Assembly: GCF_003999255.1 (NCBI RefSeq)
Contig: NZ_CP034791.1
Location: 1,590,501-1,654,500 of the forward strand
DNA: 64,000 nucleotides
Direction of reading: 5' to 3'
Source of the DNA: Caldicellulosiruptor changbaiensis
Lineage (GTDB): Bacteria > Bacillota > Thermoanaerobacteria > Caldicellulosiruptorales > Caldicellulosiruptoraceae
The position numbers and the translations under genes are program-made. The notes beneath the pieces are model-generated. The model was not told the origin of the DNA and did no database searches. It was given only the letters and a program-made list of their open reading frames with translations. Below, in pieces: positions 8,236 through 17,614 of the stretch (position 1 is its first letter; the number at the start of each line of letters is the position of its first letter).

Positions 8236-8682
8236 TTATCCCCTTATCAAAATCGCCATATATGCCAATGTATTAACATTATTTTCCTCAAGTATTTGGA
8301 GCAAGTTTGCAAGGTATGCGGTGTTGTGTTCAATGGCTTTTGAAAATGATTGAATAAGATTTATTACTATCTCTTCTGTAAAATCTGATTTATAATAGCT
8401 GCAAAGACCAACAAAAAGAAGCTTAATTGTTGCCAAATGTGTGCAAAGGACATGTAGTTCTCAAAAGGTGTATCAAAGGCAAGCGGAAAGAGGTTTTTAA
8501 ATACATCATTCACTAAATATATACTGAGGCTCATTGGAAAACGGCATAAAATATTCATTATATGCTCCTTCATAGTTTTGGAGAATCTGGGTATTATCCG
8601 CATCCTGTTTTATTCGAAGAGTTTGCAAAAACTTTGCGAAGAAGTCTAAAAGTTTTTGGTTAATAAATTCAGTCAAAAATAG
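8236..8682 (-). pseudogene. fliB: Remnant of flagellin lysine-N-methylase fliB (C-terminal part)
   Basis: Three frames join into the C-terminal third of FliB. The first reads KQDADNTQILQNYEGAYNEY then FMPFSNEPQYIFSE and stops. The second gives YLVNDVFKNLFPLAFDTPFE. The third gives LATIKLLFVGLCSYYKSDFT, EEIVINLIQSFSKAIEHN and ends NTLAYMAILIRG. The ENYL.NYVFKNLFPF and KLIQSFSKVVEHN patterns are typical of FliB in Clostridia. The N-terminal Cys-rich half is missing. FliB methylates surface lysines of flagellin, so loss beside a glycosylation island may reflect a change in filament modification. Family assignment is from memory of the motif pattern. Confidence 0.7.
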
Positions 8683-8700
8683 TAAAATTTAGATTAAAAC

Positions 8701-9180
8701 TTACTTTACTGTTAATTCTTTACCATTTTTAAACCACTTAATCAAAGGTTCTTCTTTAGCGTTGTCACCAATATAAAAGCCTAAAACCCCCATATTTGTA
8801 GCAAAAATTATTTTGTTATTTTTACTACTTATGGTTTGTTTAGTATACTGTTTTAACTTATGTATATCCTTTTCAATCTCTAGAACATGCGATGAATTCA
8901 CTTTTTTAACTTCAATTATAAGCAAATTAAATTAATTTACTCTTCTCTTGTGAACAATTATATCTGGATATACACTAACTTCATTGCGGCAATTGTCACA
9001 ATTAAATCTTTTGCAGTTGTGTTTACTGTATTCAAAACAAATATTTTCAATATATTTTACGTCCACTTTTATGTTCTTCGTTACCATCGTATTCACAATC
9101 TACATCAAACCTGAGCAAAAAAACTACTCAATGTAAATAGCAAGGCGATGTGAGATTGCTCTTTCGTACAATTTTTTTAA
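8701..9180 (-). pseudogene. Decayed nuclease-like gene (PD-(D/E)XK type)
   Basis: Pieces in different frames reconstruct one gene. LKKLYERAISHRLAIYIE is followed by a stop, then RFDVDCEYDGNEEHKSGRK in a second frame. Next comes SVYPDIIVHKRRVN, a stop, then NLLIIEVKKVNSSHVLEIEK in a third. The YPDIIVHxR...NLLIIEVKK arrangement is the D...E-x-K core of a restriction endonuclease-like fold found in small uncharacterised proteins. The last 74 codons (8701-8925) remain open but begin after the in-frame stop. No function can be assigned beyond a probable former nuclease fold. Confidence 0.65.
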
Positions 9181-9311
9181 TAAATATAAATACTATCCAA
9201 AAATATACCAATTGCCTTATATAAATATATTTTTAATAATTTAGGGTGATCTGTAAAAAGATTAAAAATAACTCCCAGCATTGCATTACTATCTTCCATT
9301 CCTATTATTCA

Positions 9312-9800
9312 CCTCTCTCTGTAACCCTCTTCGTTTACACTTACACCAATTCAATAAACTTTTCTAACGAACGTGACCTTCTTCTTTTATTTTTGTAACC
9401 TTTGTATCAACTATTACAAAAGAAAACTTCTTTTCTTCCAAAGACCTTGAATTTCACTGACTAATTATAGAGTCAAGATTTTGCAAAGCTCTAAGATGGC
9501 GGATTTTAAAAACTCAGTCCCTCATAACTCATAAGCAATCTCTTCAATCTTTCGTGTGAATACTCAACTTACCACCATCTCACTAAACAGACAATAAAAG
9601 CGACTGTTCACTTCGCTGATACCGTCTAAGAAGGTCTGTAGTAAATTTACCATTATTATGAAATCTTGGTATTTTCAAAGTCAAAGTCTCTTCTCTGGTA
9701 ATTAAATTAGCAGAAATACTAACCGTTGCAATAGTCTTTTCTTTCGTCTATCCTTTCGTAATATTCAGCATTAATTTGTTTAGTAGCAAGAAATGTTAAA
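9312..9800 (-). pseudogene. Remnant of an IS256-family (mutator) transposase
   Basis: Fragments in several frames line up with IS256 transposases in the right order: YERIDERKDYCNG, then LTLKIPRFHNNGKFTTDLLR followed by RYQRSEQSLL, then TRKIEEIAYEL, stop, GTEFLKSAILELCK, then LEEKKFSFVIVDTKVTKIKE, then IGVSVNEEGYRE. The order corresponds to the DNA-binding region and the first catalytic Asp block. The C-terminal catalytic half is absent. Many stops and shifts show it is old. No terminal repeats were found. The transposon is consistent with past turnover in this accessory zone. Confidence 0.75.
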
Positions 9801-9959
9801 ATTTGATTTAAGTATTAACTCTAAAAACTTGGCTGATTCTTCGTCTTTTGTTCTCTTTTCAAGAGTTAGCTCAATCTCTTTTTACTCAATTATATATCCT
9901 CAACTCAAATGAAATTACTGTTTAGTAAATTAAAATCATTTTTAGAGCTACAAGTTATT

Positions 9960-11714
9960 TTATTCAACTAAACAGTGTATCGAATCACCTGCATACTGAG
10001 AATATTTAATTATGCTTTCATACAACATCTTATTTTTTAAATAAAAACTCTTTAGAAATGCTTTTGGTTCTAAAAAACTGTCATCCATATTGTTTATAAT
10101 ATAGTTTTCCTTTATCATTAACTCTTCAACTAATGTATACGCCAACTCTTTCTCCAATAACTCATTCTCTATATCAGTTAATAAATCAGAAAAATAATTA
10201 GCCATATGAAATTTTTCTTCTCGAATAACCTTTTCAAAAAACTGATTACATATATTAATACCAATTTCCCCAATTAACTTTAACTCCGACAATTGATTTT
10301 TAACTTCATTTAACAATTTAATGTAAATTTCTTTATCAATAAGATATTCGTGTGACATAGTATTCATATATTTTTCAATGTTAATCGTTTTATAACAATA
10401 CTCCTCTATCACTGTACCTAGTCTCATTACTATTGTTCCTCTTATTTTAGCTCCTCTTTCTGAAACATTAATAACCCTTATTTTTTCTTTGTCTTTTTCG
10501 ATTTCATTTTCAAACCATTTTAAAAAGCCAAAATATATTTTGTTTGTTGCAACTTTTCTCCCATCATTGCTCTCTACCCATAAAAGCTCATCTTCTCTTA
10601 TTTCATTCTTTTCGCCCTCATGCAAAGAAATATTAGAATATACCTTGTTATCTGTAAAAGCAAAATCGTGACCAACCAAGATTATAGGATTAGCACCTAA
10701 AACTCTTGTAAATTCATAAGCAAAACAGGAAACAGAACCTCCACCCTTAAAGAGATTATATTCATAACCCATTTTAGCAAGCAATTTGTTTACAAACGAA
10801 TCGGCAGCTGTTAGCATCAATATCTTTTTGCCAGTGTGATTTTTTAATATATTAGAGTTTACTCCGATTCCATAAACTAATGGAATATTTGAGTAATCAA
10901 TTTCCTTAAAAAAATTATAATTTCTTTCACTATAATCAACTGAGACTACAAAATCAGGTATAACGCCCATTTGTAATAATCGTTTCAATACTCTGCCAAC
11001 AGCAATCAAAATAGCTTTACCTTTCGCTTTTTTCAGTTCATTAATATCATTGTCTAATGAAGGACCCGCACCTATAATTATAGCAGGTATGCCCTTAAAA
11101 TAATTTTCCCACGTATTCCCTAAGTTACTTTCTGGAATAAATATAAGGTTAGCAAGCATATTTTTCTTTATGACATGTGAAGAATAAAAGATAGTCTTAA
11201 TTTCTGTTTCTTTTATAATTCTAAATTCATCCAGTCTATTTTCTATTTTTTCTACATATACGCCAAAATATTTTTTATAAAACGGATGAACAAGATTCTT
11301 TAATCTTAAACTTAATTCCCAAGGTATAATTTCTTCGATTATATTTATCAACTTTTCACTTCCATTGTCAATAATAAAAAACACTCTCTCATCAATTAAA
11401 ATATCTTCAAAACTTTCACTAAAAAAAACTTTGTTTAATATCTCATATGAAGGTTCAATTATAATTAAAATACCGTCATCTGGTAATGCATCTAAAATTC
11501 TCCTAATAAAATTTCCAGTACCAAAACCAATAAATACAATAATAATGTCTGATTTCCATTGATTTATTTCGATGCTATCTGCATTCTTTTCGTATTCATT
11601 TAATTCACCTATCAAATCTAACATTTCTTCTTTCAAATTCTCTTGGTTCATCTCAAATATAATGTTAAACCGTTCTCTAAGAATTTGTACGTTCTTTTTG
11701 AATATTTCCTCCAA
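9960..11714 (-). CDS. Maf/DUF115 motility accessory factor, flagellin glycosyltransferase 1
   Basis: This 584-residue protein belongs to the Maf flagellin glycosyltransferases (DUF115, MAF_flag10). Landmarks are GTGNFIRRILDALPDDGILIIIEPSYE-type N-terminal folding (residues about 73-100), then IPAIIIGAGPSLDNDINEL, AILIAVGRVLKRLL, PDFVVSVDYSERNY and GGGSVSCFAYEF followed by NPIILVGHDFAFT. The helical C-terminus is long. Maf enzymes transfer CMP-activated nonulosonic acids onto Ser/Thr of flagellin. The gene ends the legionaminic acid island, 15 bases after its paralogue, which supports transfer of legionaminic acid. Donor specificity is inferred from context. Confidence 0.9.
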   Translation of the reverse strand: MEEIFKKNVQILRERFNIIFEMNQENLKEEMLDLIGELNEYEKNADSIEINQWKSDIIIVFIGFGTGNFIRRILDALPDDGILIIIEPSYEILNKVFFSESFEDILIDERVFFIIDNGSEKLINIIEEIIPWELSLRLKNLVHPFYKKYFGVYVEKIENRLDEFRIIKETEIKTIFYSSHVIKKNMLANLIFIPESNLGNTWENYFKGIPAIIIGAGPSLDNDINELKKAKGKAILIAVGRVLKRLLQMGVIPDFVVSVDYSERNYNFFKEIDYSNIPLVYGIGVNSNILKNHTGKKILMLTAADSFVNKLLAKMGYEYNLFKGGGSVSCFAYEFTRVLGANPIILVGHDFAFTDNKVYSNISLHEGEKNEIREDELLWVESNDGRKVATNKIYFGFLKWFENEIEKDKEKIRVINVSERGAKIRGTIVMRLGTVIEEYCYKTINIEKYMNTMSHEYLIDKEIYIKLLNEVKNQLSELKLIGEIGINICNQFFEKVIREEKFHMANYFSDLLTDIENELLEKELAYTLVEELMIKENYIINNMDDSFLEPKAFLKSFYLKNKMLYESIIKYSQYAGDSIHCLVE

Positions 11715-11729
11715 TTTACCATTCCCCTT

Positions 11730-13589
11730 TTAATAACAAGGTCTACTTTTTATTTCTTTTAGACTCTCTTGTAAAATAGGCAGTGAATACTCAATAGCTT
11801 TCTTAATTCCCTTGTACAATTTCTCACCTTTTTCAACAATATCAACATTAGCCTTTTCTGGTATTTCATAATTTATTTCATGATTTAAAACCTCATAGCT
11901 AATTGAAAGTAAAAAATCATCTAGTAGACTTCCTTCTTTAAATTTTTCATTCAGAAAATTATCAATACTTTCTAATTCTTCTAATGTAGATTTATCATAT
12001 CCATTTAAAAGTCTTTTGTTCAATTCCAATGCTTTATTAACTTTATCTAATATTTCACTTAAATCTTTGTTAATATTCTCTAACTCTTTTATAATTTCAA
12101 CCCTTGTATTGTCGTCCACTATTTTAAATTTTTTCTCTATCTCTTCTCTTTTCTTTTCCTCAATTGAAGTAGCCTGAGCAAAATAAGAATCTATTACTTC
12201 GCTCAATCTCATCGGAATTGTTCCTTTAATATTAGCCCCACCTTCTGTTGCATTTATGTACAATCTGCCACTATTATCATACATTATCCTTCTTTCAAAC
12301 CATCTTAAAAAGTTATACAATGCATAATCAGTTACTACTTTATCTCCCATAACTCCATCCACATATAATAAGTTGGGATTATCTTCCACGCTTATCTCAT
12401 TTAATCTATCATGTGCTCCAATAGCGTGAATCAACCCGTTAGTATATGCCAAATCTTGTCCTACAAAAATTATAGGAGAACAATTAAAAATTTTAGTAGC
12501 TATATCAAATGCAAAACAGGAAACTGAACCTCCTCCCCCTACAAATCCAGTGTCTATACCATATTTCATAAACAGGTTATAAGTAAAACGATCACTATTA
12601 AGCATTATTTTAAATTTTCCTTTATGCTGTTCTAAAATACGATAATGGGTCCGTGGACTATAGAGTAGAGGAATATCTGAATAATCAACATTTTCAAATA
12701 GTTTATAATTCTTCTCACTGCCATCAATAGTAACTACAAAATCAGGTTTTACATCGTGTTCTAAAAGTATTTTTAAAGTTCTTCCTCCTGTTAAGATTAT
12801 GGCTTTGTCATTGATTTGTTTCAAAAGATGTACGTTCTTATTTAAAGATGGCCCAGCTGAAACTATTACTGCTGGTAATGAAATAAAAGAATCTTTAAAA
12901 TTGTTTATCCATGAGCTTTCTAATAAATATCGTAAGTTTTTCAAAATATTTTCTTGCCACATCTTTCCAAAATATAATATTGTGTTTACAGTCAATTTAT
13001 TATCAACTAATAAATCTCTTATGACTTTTAAAACAATTGTTGATTCTTCTTTTGAAAACTTATCATAGTTTGGAGACAAAATAAATTTGGTCTTTTCTGT
13101 TTTTGTCCAATCTAAATACATATCTAACATATTCCCTAACGATTCTGTATCTCCATCAAAAATCCAAATTACAACTCTTTCGTCCTCAAGAATATGTGTA
13201 ATATCTATTGATTCAATTATCTTAATAAAAATATCTAAATAAGGCTCAATTATCACTAATTTTCCATCTTCATGCATATAATTTAATAACTCTTTTATCA
13301 AATAAACATTCCCTATTCCAAAAAGAATTTTAATTCCTTCCCTTTTTAAATCTTGTGCATTAACCAATTTTCTTGCCTCTTCTACTGGCTTATACTTGCT
13401 ACTCAAATAATACTCTTTTGAACCTATATTAACCTTTAAAACTATATTGCTATCTTTTGCAACTTCACTTATTACTTTAATATTTTCCTTTATCCTGTTT
13501 GCTGTGTTTAATTTATCCAACTTCTCATAAATATACTTAAAACGCCTTTTAATAACTTCTAAATTCTTTGCAAAAATATTTCCCTCCAT
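11730..13589 (-). CDS. Maf/DUF115 motility accessory factor, flagellin glycosyltransferase 2
   Basis: This 619-residue paralogue shows the same layout: GIGNVYLIKELLNYMHEDGK and VIIEPYLDIF, then LPAVIVSAGPSLNKN, AIILTGGRTLKILL, PDFVVTIDGSEKNY, GGGGSVSCFAFDIA and IIFVGQDLAYTNGL. A conserved block YINATEGGANIKGTIPMRL closes the core, followed by a helical tail rich in Glu/Lys. It probably glycosylates flagellin with the legionaminic acid made by the upstream genes. It lies between legC and the first maf gene in one operon. Two divergent intact Maf proteins may modify different flagellin sites or use different donors (inference). Confidence 0.9.
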   Translation of the reverse strand: MEGNIFAKNLEVIKRRFKYIYEKLDKLNTANRIKENIKVISEVAKDSNIVLKVNIGSKEYYLSSKYKPVEEARKLVNAQDLKREGIKILFGIGNVYLIKELLNYMHEDGKLVIIEPYLDIFIKIIESIDITHILEDERVVIWIFDGDTESLGNMLDMYLDWTKTEKTKFILSPNYDKFSKEESTIVLKVIRDLLVDNKLTVNTILYFGKMWQENILKNLRYLLESSWINNFKDSFISLPAVIVSAGPSLNKNVHLLKQINDKAIILTGGRTLKILLEHDVKPDFVVTIDGSEKNYKLFENVDYSDIPLLYSPRTHYRILEQHKGKFKIMLNSDRFTYNLFMKYGIDTGFVGGGGSVSCFAFDIATKIFNCSPIIFVGQDLAYTNGLIHAIGAHDRLNEISVEDNPNLLYVDGVMGDKVVTDYALYNFLRWFERRIMYDNSGRLYINATEGGANIKGTIPMRLSEVIDSYFAQATSIEEKKREEIEKKFKIVDDNTRVEIIKELENINKDLSEILDKVNKALELNKRLLNGYDKSTLEELESIDNFLNEKFKEGSLLDDFLLSISYEVLNHEINYEIPEKANVDIVEKGEKLYKGIKKAIEYSLPILQESLKEIKSRPCY

Positions 13590-13619
13590 CTTTGGACTTC
13601 TCTCCTGTTTTACTTAATT

Positions 13620-14720
13620 TCAACCATATCTTTTTATAATAGTGCAAATAAGTTCTATTTCTTTTTCTTCCAAACTAACTGAACTGGGCAAATTAATGCC
13701 ATGTGAAGCTAAATATTCCGTATTATTCATCTCGCTTTTTTTGCAATTTCTGAAGTTTCTCATCAGATGAATAGGTTGAAAAAACGGCCTGCTTTCAATT
13801 TCATGTTTTTTGAGTTCATCTATTAGTTCATCTCTTGTAATACCAAAATTTTCTGTAACAACAATAGAATAAAGCCAATAAGAATTTTCCACTTCTTCAG
13901 TATCAAACGGAGTTATAACCCCTTTTACATCCTTCAAGTATAAATTGTATATCTCTGCATTCCTTCTTTTAGCTCTTAAAAATTCTTCCAGTTTTTCCAA
14001 CTGGGCTAAACCAAAAGCTGCAAGCAAATTAGGCAGTCTATAATTGTAACCTATTTCATTGTGAACAAATCCATTATTACTTAACATTGTCTTCGCTTGG
14101 GAAGAAAGATACCTTACATATTCAGCTAAATCATCTCGGTTAGTAACAATCATTCCTCCATTCCCTGTTGTAATGAGCTTATTACCATTAAAACTAAAAC
14201 AACCAAACTCTCCGAATGTCCCTACATATCTTCCTTTAAACTTAGTCCCTAAAGCCTCAGTGGCATCCTCTATAATATACAAATCATACTTCTCAGCAAT
14301 TTTTCTTAATTTCTCCATATCAGCTGCATAGCCATATAAATGAACAGGAATAATAGCTTTGGTTTTAGGAGTTATCATCTCTTCAACTTTCTCTACATTT
14401 AAAACAAAAGTATCCTTTTTTACATCAACAAAAACAGGTTCAGCTCCAACATACTTCACTGCATTAGCAGTAGCTATGAATGTAAGTGACGGTATTATGA
14501 CCTCATCTTCTTCTCCTATATTTAAAGCTCTTAATGCTAAATGCAATGCTGCAGTACCACTGCTTACTGCAATCGCATGCTTTACTCCTAAAAATTCTTT
14601 AAACTTCTCTTCAAATCTTTTAATGAATTCTCCATATGTAGATATCCATCTCTTTTCTATACATTCTGAAATATACTTTATCTCATTTCCAGCTATTGCA
14701 GGTTCGCACAATGGAATCAT
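13620..14720 (-). CDS. legC: UDP/GDP-sugar aminotransferase, LegC-type (DegT/DnrJ/EryC1)
   Basis: The 366-residue PLP enzyme has the DegT/DnrJ/EryC1 features: HAIAVSSGTAALHLALRAL, EVIIPSLTFIATANAV, PVHLYGYAADM, and FSFNGNKLITTGNGGMIV containing the PLP-binding lysine. In the legionaminic acid pathway LegC transfers an amino group to C4 of the 4-keto sugar made by LegB. The position directly after legB and within the full leg set decides the name; the family alone could not. Length and frame are normal. Confidence 0.88.
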   Translation of the reverse strand: MIPLCEPAIAGNEIKYISECIEKRWISTYGEFIKRFEEKFKEFLGVKHAIAVSSGTAALHLALRALNIGEEDEVIIPSLTFIATANAVKYVGAEPVFVDVKKDTFVLNVEKVEEMITPKTKAIIPVHLYGYAADMEKLRKIAEKYDLYIIEDATEALGTKFKGRYVGTFGEFGCFSFNGNKLITTGNGGMIVTNRDDLAEYVRYLSSQAKTMLSNNGFVHNEIGYNYRLPNLLAAFGLAQLEKLEEFLRAKRRNAEIYNLYLKDVKGVITPFDTEEVENSYWLYSIVVTENFGITRDELIDELKKHEIESRPFFQPIHLMRNFRNCKKSEMNNTEYLASHGINLPSSVSLEEKEIELICTIIKRYG

Positions 14721-14736
14721 TTTTTATCTTACCCTT

Positions 14737-15729
14737 TCAAATATTATATATTTCCCATTTATACAAATTATAATTGTCTCTAAACCAATTTACAGTTTCA
14801 ATCAATCCGGCTTTTAAATCGTACTGTGGATACCATCCTAACTTAATTTTAGCCTTACTATTATCGCAGCACAGTCTCATTACTTCACTTTTATCTGGTC
14901 TAATCCGCTTTTCATCAACTACCACTTCAACTTCAACACCAATTACTTCACTAATCAAATGAATTAGATTTTTTATGCTAATCTCTTTACCAGAGCCGAT
15001 ATTATACACTTCACCTTTGCCCCCGTCATACTCTGCCGCTTTTATAAAACCCCTTACCGTGTCCTTTACATAATTAAAATCCCTTATGGTTTGGATATTA
15101 CCTACTCTTATATTCTTCACTCCACCTAAAATCTGAGTTATAACCGTAGGAATAATAGCTCTTGCAGACTGCCTTGGTCCATAAGTATTAAATGGACGAA
15201 CAATCGTAGCATTTAGATCATACGAGTTAACAAAACTTTCTACTGCTTTATCAGCTGCAATCTTTGAAGCCGAATAAGGTGACTGTGCCTGTAGAGGATG
15301 ATTTTCGTCTATTGGAATATACAAAGCTGTTCCATACACCTCACTGGTTGAAGTGTGAATAAGTTTTTGAACGTCATTCTCCATACATGCTTCTAAAACA
15401 TTTAAAGTTCCTTCCACATTTGTTTTGTAAAAAGCCATAGGAGTTTGATAAGAATAAGGTATGGAAATCAAAGCAGCTAAGTGAAAAACTACATCTTTCC
15501 CCTTCACTGCTTTTTTTACAGAATCATAATCTCTAACATCTCCTACATAAATCTCTATCTCCCTTATAATCTCCCTATCTAAAGTCTCAAGCCAACCCCA
15601 TCTATTAAACGAGTTGTAATGAACAAAAGCCAAAACATTTGCACCTAATCTTACTAATTCTTCTACCAAATGACTTCCAATAAAACCACCTGCTCCTGTA
15701 ACAAGAACTTTCTTATTACTTAAATTCAC
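14737..15729 (-). CDS. legB: NDP-sugar 4,6-dehydratase, LegB-type (extended SDR)
   Basis: This 330-residue extended short-chain dehydrogenase has the Rossmann motif VTGAGGFIGSHL near the N-terminus and the catalytic SPYSASKIAADK (Y-x-x-x-K). It also has HTSTSEVYGTA and the substrate region VRPFNTYGPRQS. LegB converts GDP-GlcNAc to the 4-keto-6-deoxy sugar, the first committed step to legionaminic acid. It precedes legC by 16 bases. The N-terminus (NKKVLVTGAGGFIGSHLVEE) resembles LegB more than general epimerases, but the symbol rests mainly on the gene set. Confidence 0.88.
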   Translation of the reverse strand: MNLSNKKVLVTGAGGFIGSHLVEELVRLGANVLAFVHYNSFNRWGWLETLDREIIREIEIYVGDVRDYDSVKKAVKGKDVVFHLAALISIPYSYQTPMAFYKTNVEGTLNVLEACMENDVQKLIHTSTSEVYGTALYIPIDENHPLQAQSPYSASKIAADKAVESFVNSYDLNATIVRPFNTYGPRQSARAIIPTVITQILGGVKNIRVGNIQTIRDFNYVKDTVRGFIKAAEYDGGKGEVYNIGSGKEISIKNLIHLISEVIGVEVEVVVDEKRIRPDKSEVMRLCCDNSKAKIKLGWYPQYDLKAGLIETVNWFRDNYNLYKWEIYNI

Positions 15730-15756
15730 TTCTTTATCTCATCCTTTCTCACTTTC

Positions 15757-16413
15757 TTAACAATTTTCTCTAATTATTTTTGCAGGTATACCTGCTACAA
15801 TTACATTATCTGGAACATCCTTAGTTACAACAGCTCCAGCCCCCACTATTACATTGCTTCCTATTTTTACATTCTCGATTACTACGCTACCTATCCCAAT
15901 ATGTGTGTGGTCTCCTATAATTACACCGCCAGCTAGTGAGGCATGTGGAGCTATATGACTATTAAATCCAATATAACAATCATGTTCTATAATTGCTCCT
16001 GTATTGATAATACAATTCTCTTTTATAACACTCCCTGCATTAATTATGGAACCAGCCATAACACATGTTCCTTCACCAATTTCTGCATAATCCGAAACAA
16101 TTGCCTTTTCATGAACCAAGATAGGAATTTCATACCCTATTTTTTTTAGATAAAAAAACATTTTACCTCTTTTTTCAATCCGTTTTATGCCGTCAAAACT
16201 CACAAAAGCATTTGTAGCTATTTTCTTTCTAAAAATTTCTTCTAATATCTCATCAGTTCCAACTACAGGTATGCCATATATCTGTTTTTTCTTCAAATCA
16301 TTATCAATTATTCCTATAACGTTAAATTCTTCTCTACTTCGTATTATATCAATAATTACTTTAGCATGCCCTCCTCCACCAACTAAAATAATATCTTTCA
16401 ACTTTACCACCAA
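15757..16413 (-). CDS. legH: Sugar O/N-acetyltransferase of the NeuD/LegH type
   Basis: The 218-residue protein has an N-terminal NAD-like sugar-binding domain (IILVGGGGHAKVIIDIIRSR) and a C-terminal left-handed beta helix of hexapeptide repeats. Examples are IGEGTCVMAGSIINAG, GAIIEHDCYIGFNSHIAP and GAGAVVTKDVPDNVIVAGIP. LegH acetylates the C4 amino group before epimerisation. The start is uncertain: the frame opens with TTG-GTG, and a TTG four codons in has a better GGTGG ribosome site. The place between legB and legG fits the pathway. Confidence 0.88.
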   Translation of the reverse strand: MVVKLKDIILVGGGGHAKVIIDIIRSREEFNVIGIIDNDLKKKQIYGIPVVGTDEILEEIFRKKIATNAFVSFDGIKRIEKRGKMFFYLKKIGYEIPILVHEKAIVSDYAEIGEGTCVMAGSIINAGSVIKENCIINTGAIIEHDCYIGFNSHIAPHASLAGGVIIGDHTHIGIGSVVIENVKIGSNVIVGAGAVVTKDVPDNVIVAGIPAKIIRENC

Positions 16414-16443
16414 CTTTTTTACTAACTGAATATTTGTTTTATT

Positions 16444-17607
16444 CTATAAGAATTCTTTATTATTGCACAGTCTTTTCTGTATCAGCTTTTCATCTATCTC
16501 AATAGTTTTTAATACATTTTTGATTTTAATACTTGTATTTCCATCGCCAAAATAAAATGGCATTTCTTTTATCATCTCTTTGAACTCTAAACTCAATCCT
16601 TTCAAAATGCCTTCAATAATATTATCCTTCTCATAATTTACGTCAATAATATTCATATGACGAAACCTACCTTTTTGACGATTGCCGATATTAACAACAG
16701 GAACCCGAAAATAAGGTGCTTCTATTATTCCACTCGAGGAATTTCCTATAACTATATCAGCATTTTTTAAAACACTAAGGTATAATTGGCTTCCTAAATT
16801 TTTGAAGATATAGAAATTATGTTTGTTATTATTATGTATTTTCTCAATAATTTTTTTATATCCATAATCCGCATTAGGATAGGTGAACACAATATTTTCA
16901 TCAAATTCGTTCAATGCATTCAATAAATTATCAATCTGTTTTTCTAAATCCTCTTCTTCCAAAGTAACCGGATGATAAGTGACTAAAAATATCTTTTTTT
17001 TCTCATCTAATCCTAAAACTCTGCATATCTCTTCTCGAGAAAATAATTTGGTCCTTCTTATATTTTCTATCCCCGGTTGCCCAACATTATAAATCCTCCA
17101 GGGTTCTTCACCCAACATCAAAATTCTTTGCTTGTAGTATTCAGCACCAACAAAGTGAATATGAGCCATTTTTGTTATAGCATGTCTTATTTGTTCGTCT
17201 ATTGCTCCTTCACTTGCTTCCCCTCCATTTATATGAGCAATTGGAATATTCATCATCATTGCACATGTGGCAGCAATAAATATTTCATATCTATCTCCCA
17301 GAATTAACAAAATATCCGGTTTCAGTCTTTCAAAAGCATTTGCTAATTGAATCAACTCTATACCCATCGATTTTGCAACTGCACTTTTTTTCGAAGAATT
17401 TATCAACATATCTATCTCTTCGTCAATCCTAAAGCCATCGTTTCTAATTTGCTCAACTGTAAAACCAAATTCATCTACCAAATGACTTCCAGTAACAACT
17501 ATCTGTAACTCTAAAAAATCATCATTCTGTATTTCTTTCATAGTCCAATAAAGTAATCCATACTCTGCACGTGAACCTGTAACAACCAATACCTTTCTTT
17601 TTTTCAA
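16444..17607 (-). CDS. legG: UDP/GDP-sugar 2-epimerase (hydrolysing), LegG/NeuC-type
   Basis: This 387-residue protein has the NeuC/LegG signature VVTGSRAEYGLLYWTM at the N-terminus. It also has the epimerase-2 motifs LILGDRYEIFIAA, AHINGGEASEGAIDE, HFVGAEYYKQRI and IGNSSSGIIEAPYF. It removes the nucleotide and epimerises C2 to release 2,4-diacetamido-2,4,6-trideoxymannose, the precursor condensed by LegI. The gene lies 7 bases downstream of legI. Length matches the family (about 370-390 residues). Confidence 0.92.
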   Translation of the reverse strand: MKKRKVLVVTGSRAEYGLLYWTMKEIQNDDFLELQIVVTGSHLVDEFGFTVEQIRNDGFRIDEEIDMLINSSKKSAVAKSMGIELIQLANAFERLKPDILLILGDRYEIFIAATCAMMMNIPIAHINGGEASEGAIDEQIRHAITKMAHIHFVGAEYYKQRILMLGEEPWRIYNVGQPGIENIRRTKLFSREEICRVLGLDEKKKIFLVTYHPVTLEEEDLEKQIDNLLNALNEFDENIVFTYPNADYGYKKIIEKIHNNNKHNFYIFKNLGSQLYLSVLKNADIVIGNSSSGIIEAPYFRVPVVNIGNRQKGRFRHMNIIDVNYEKDNIIEGILKGLSLEFKEMIKEMPFYFGDGNTSIKIKNVLKTIEIDEKLIQKRLCNNKEFL

Positions 17608-17614
17608 TATTTCA

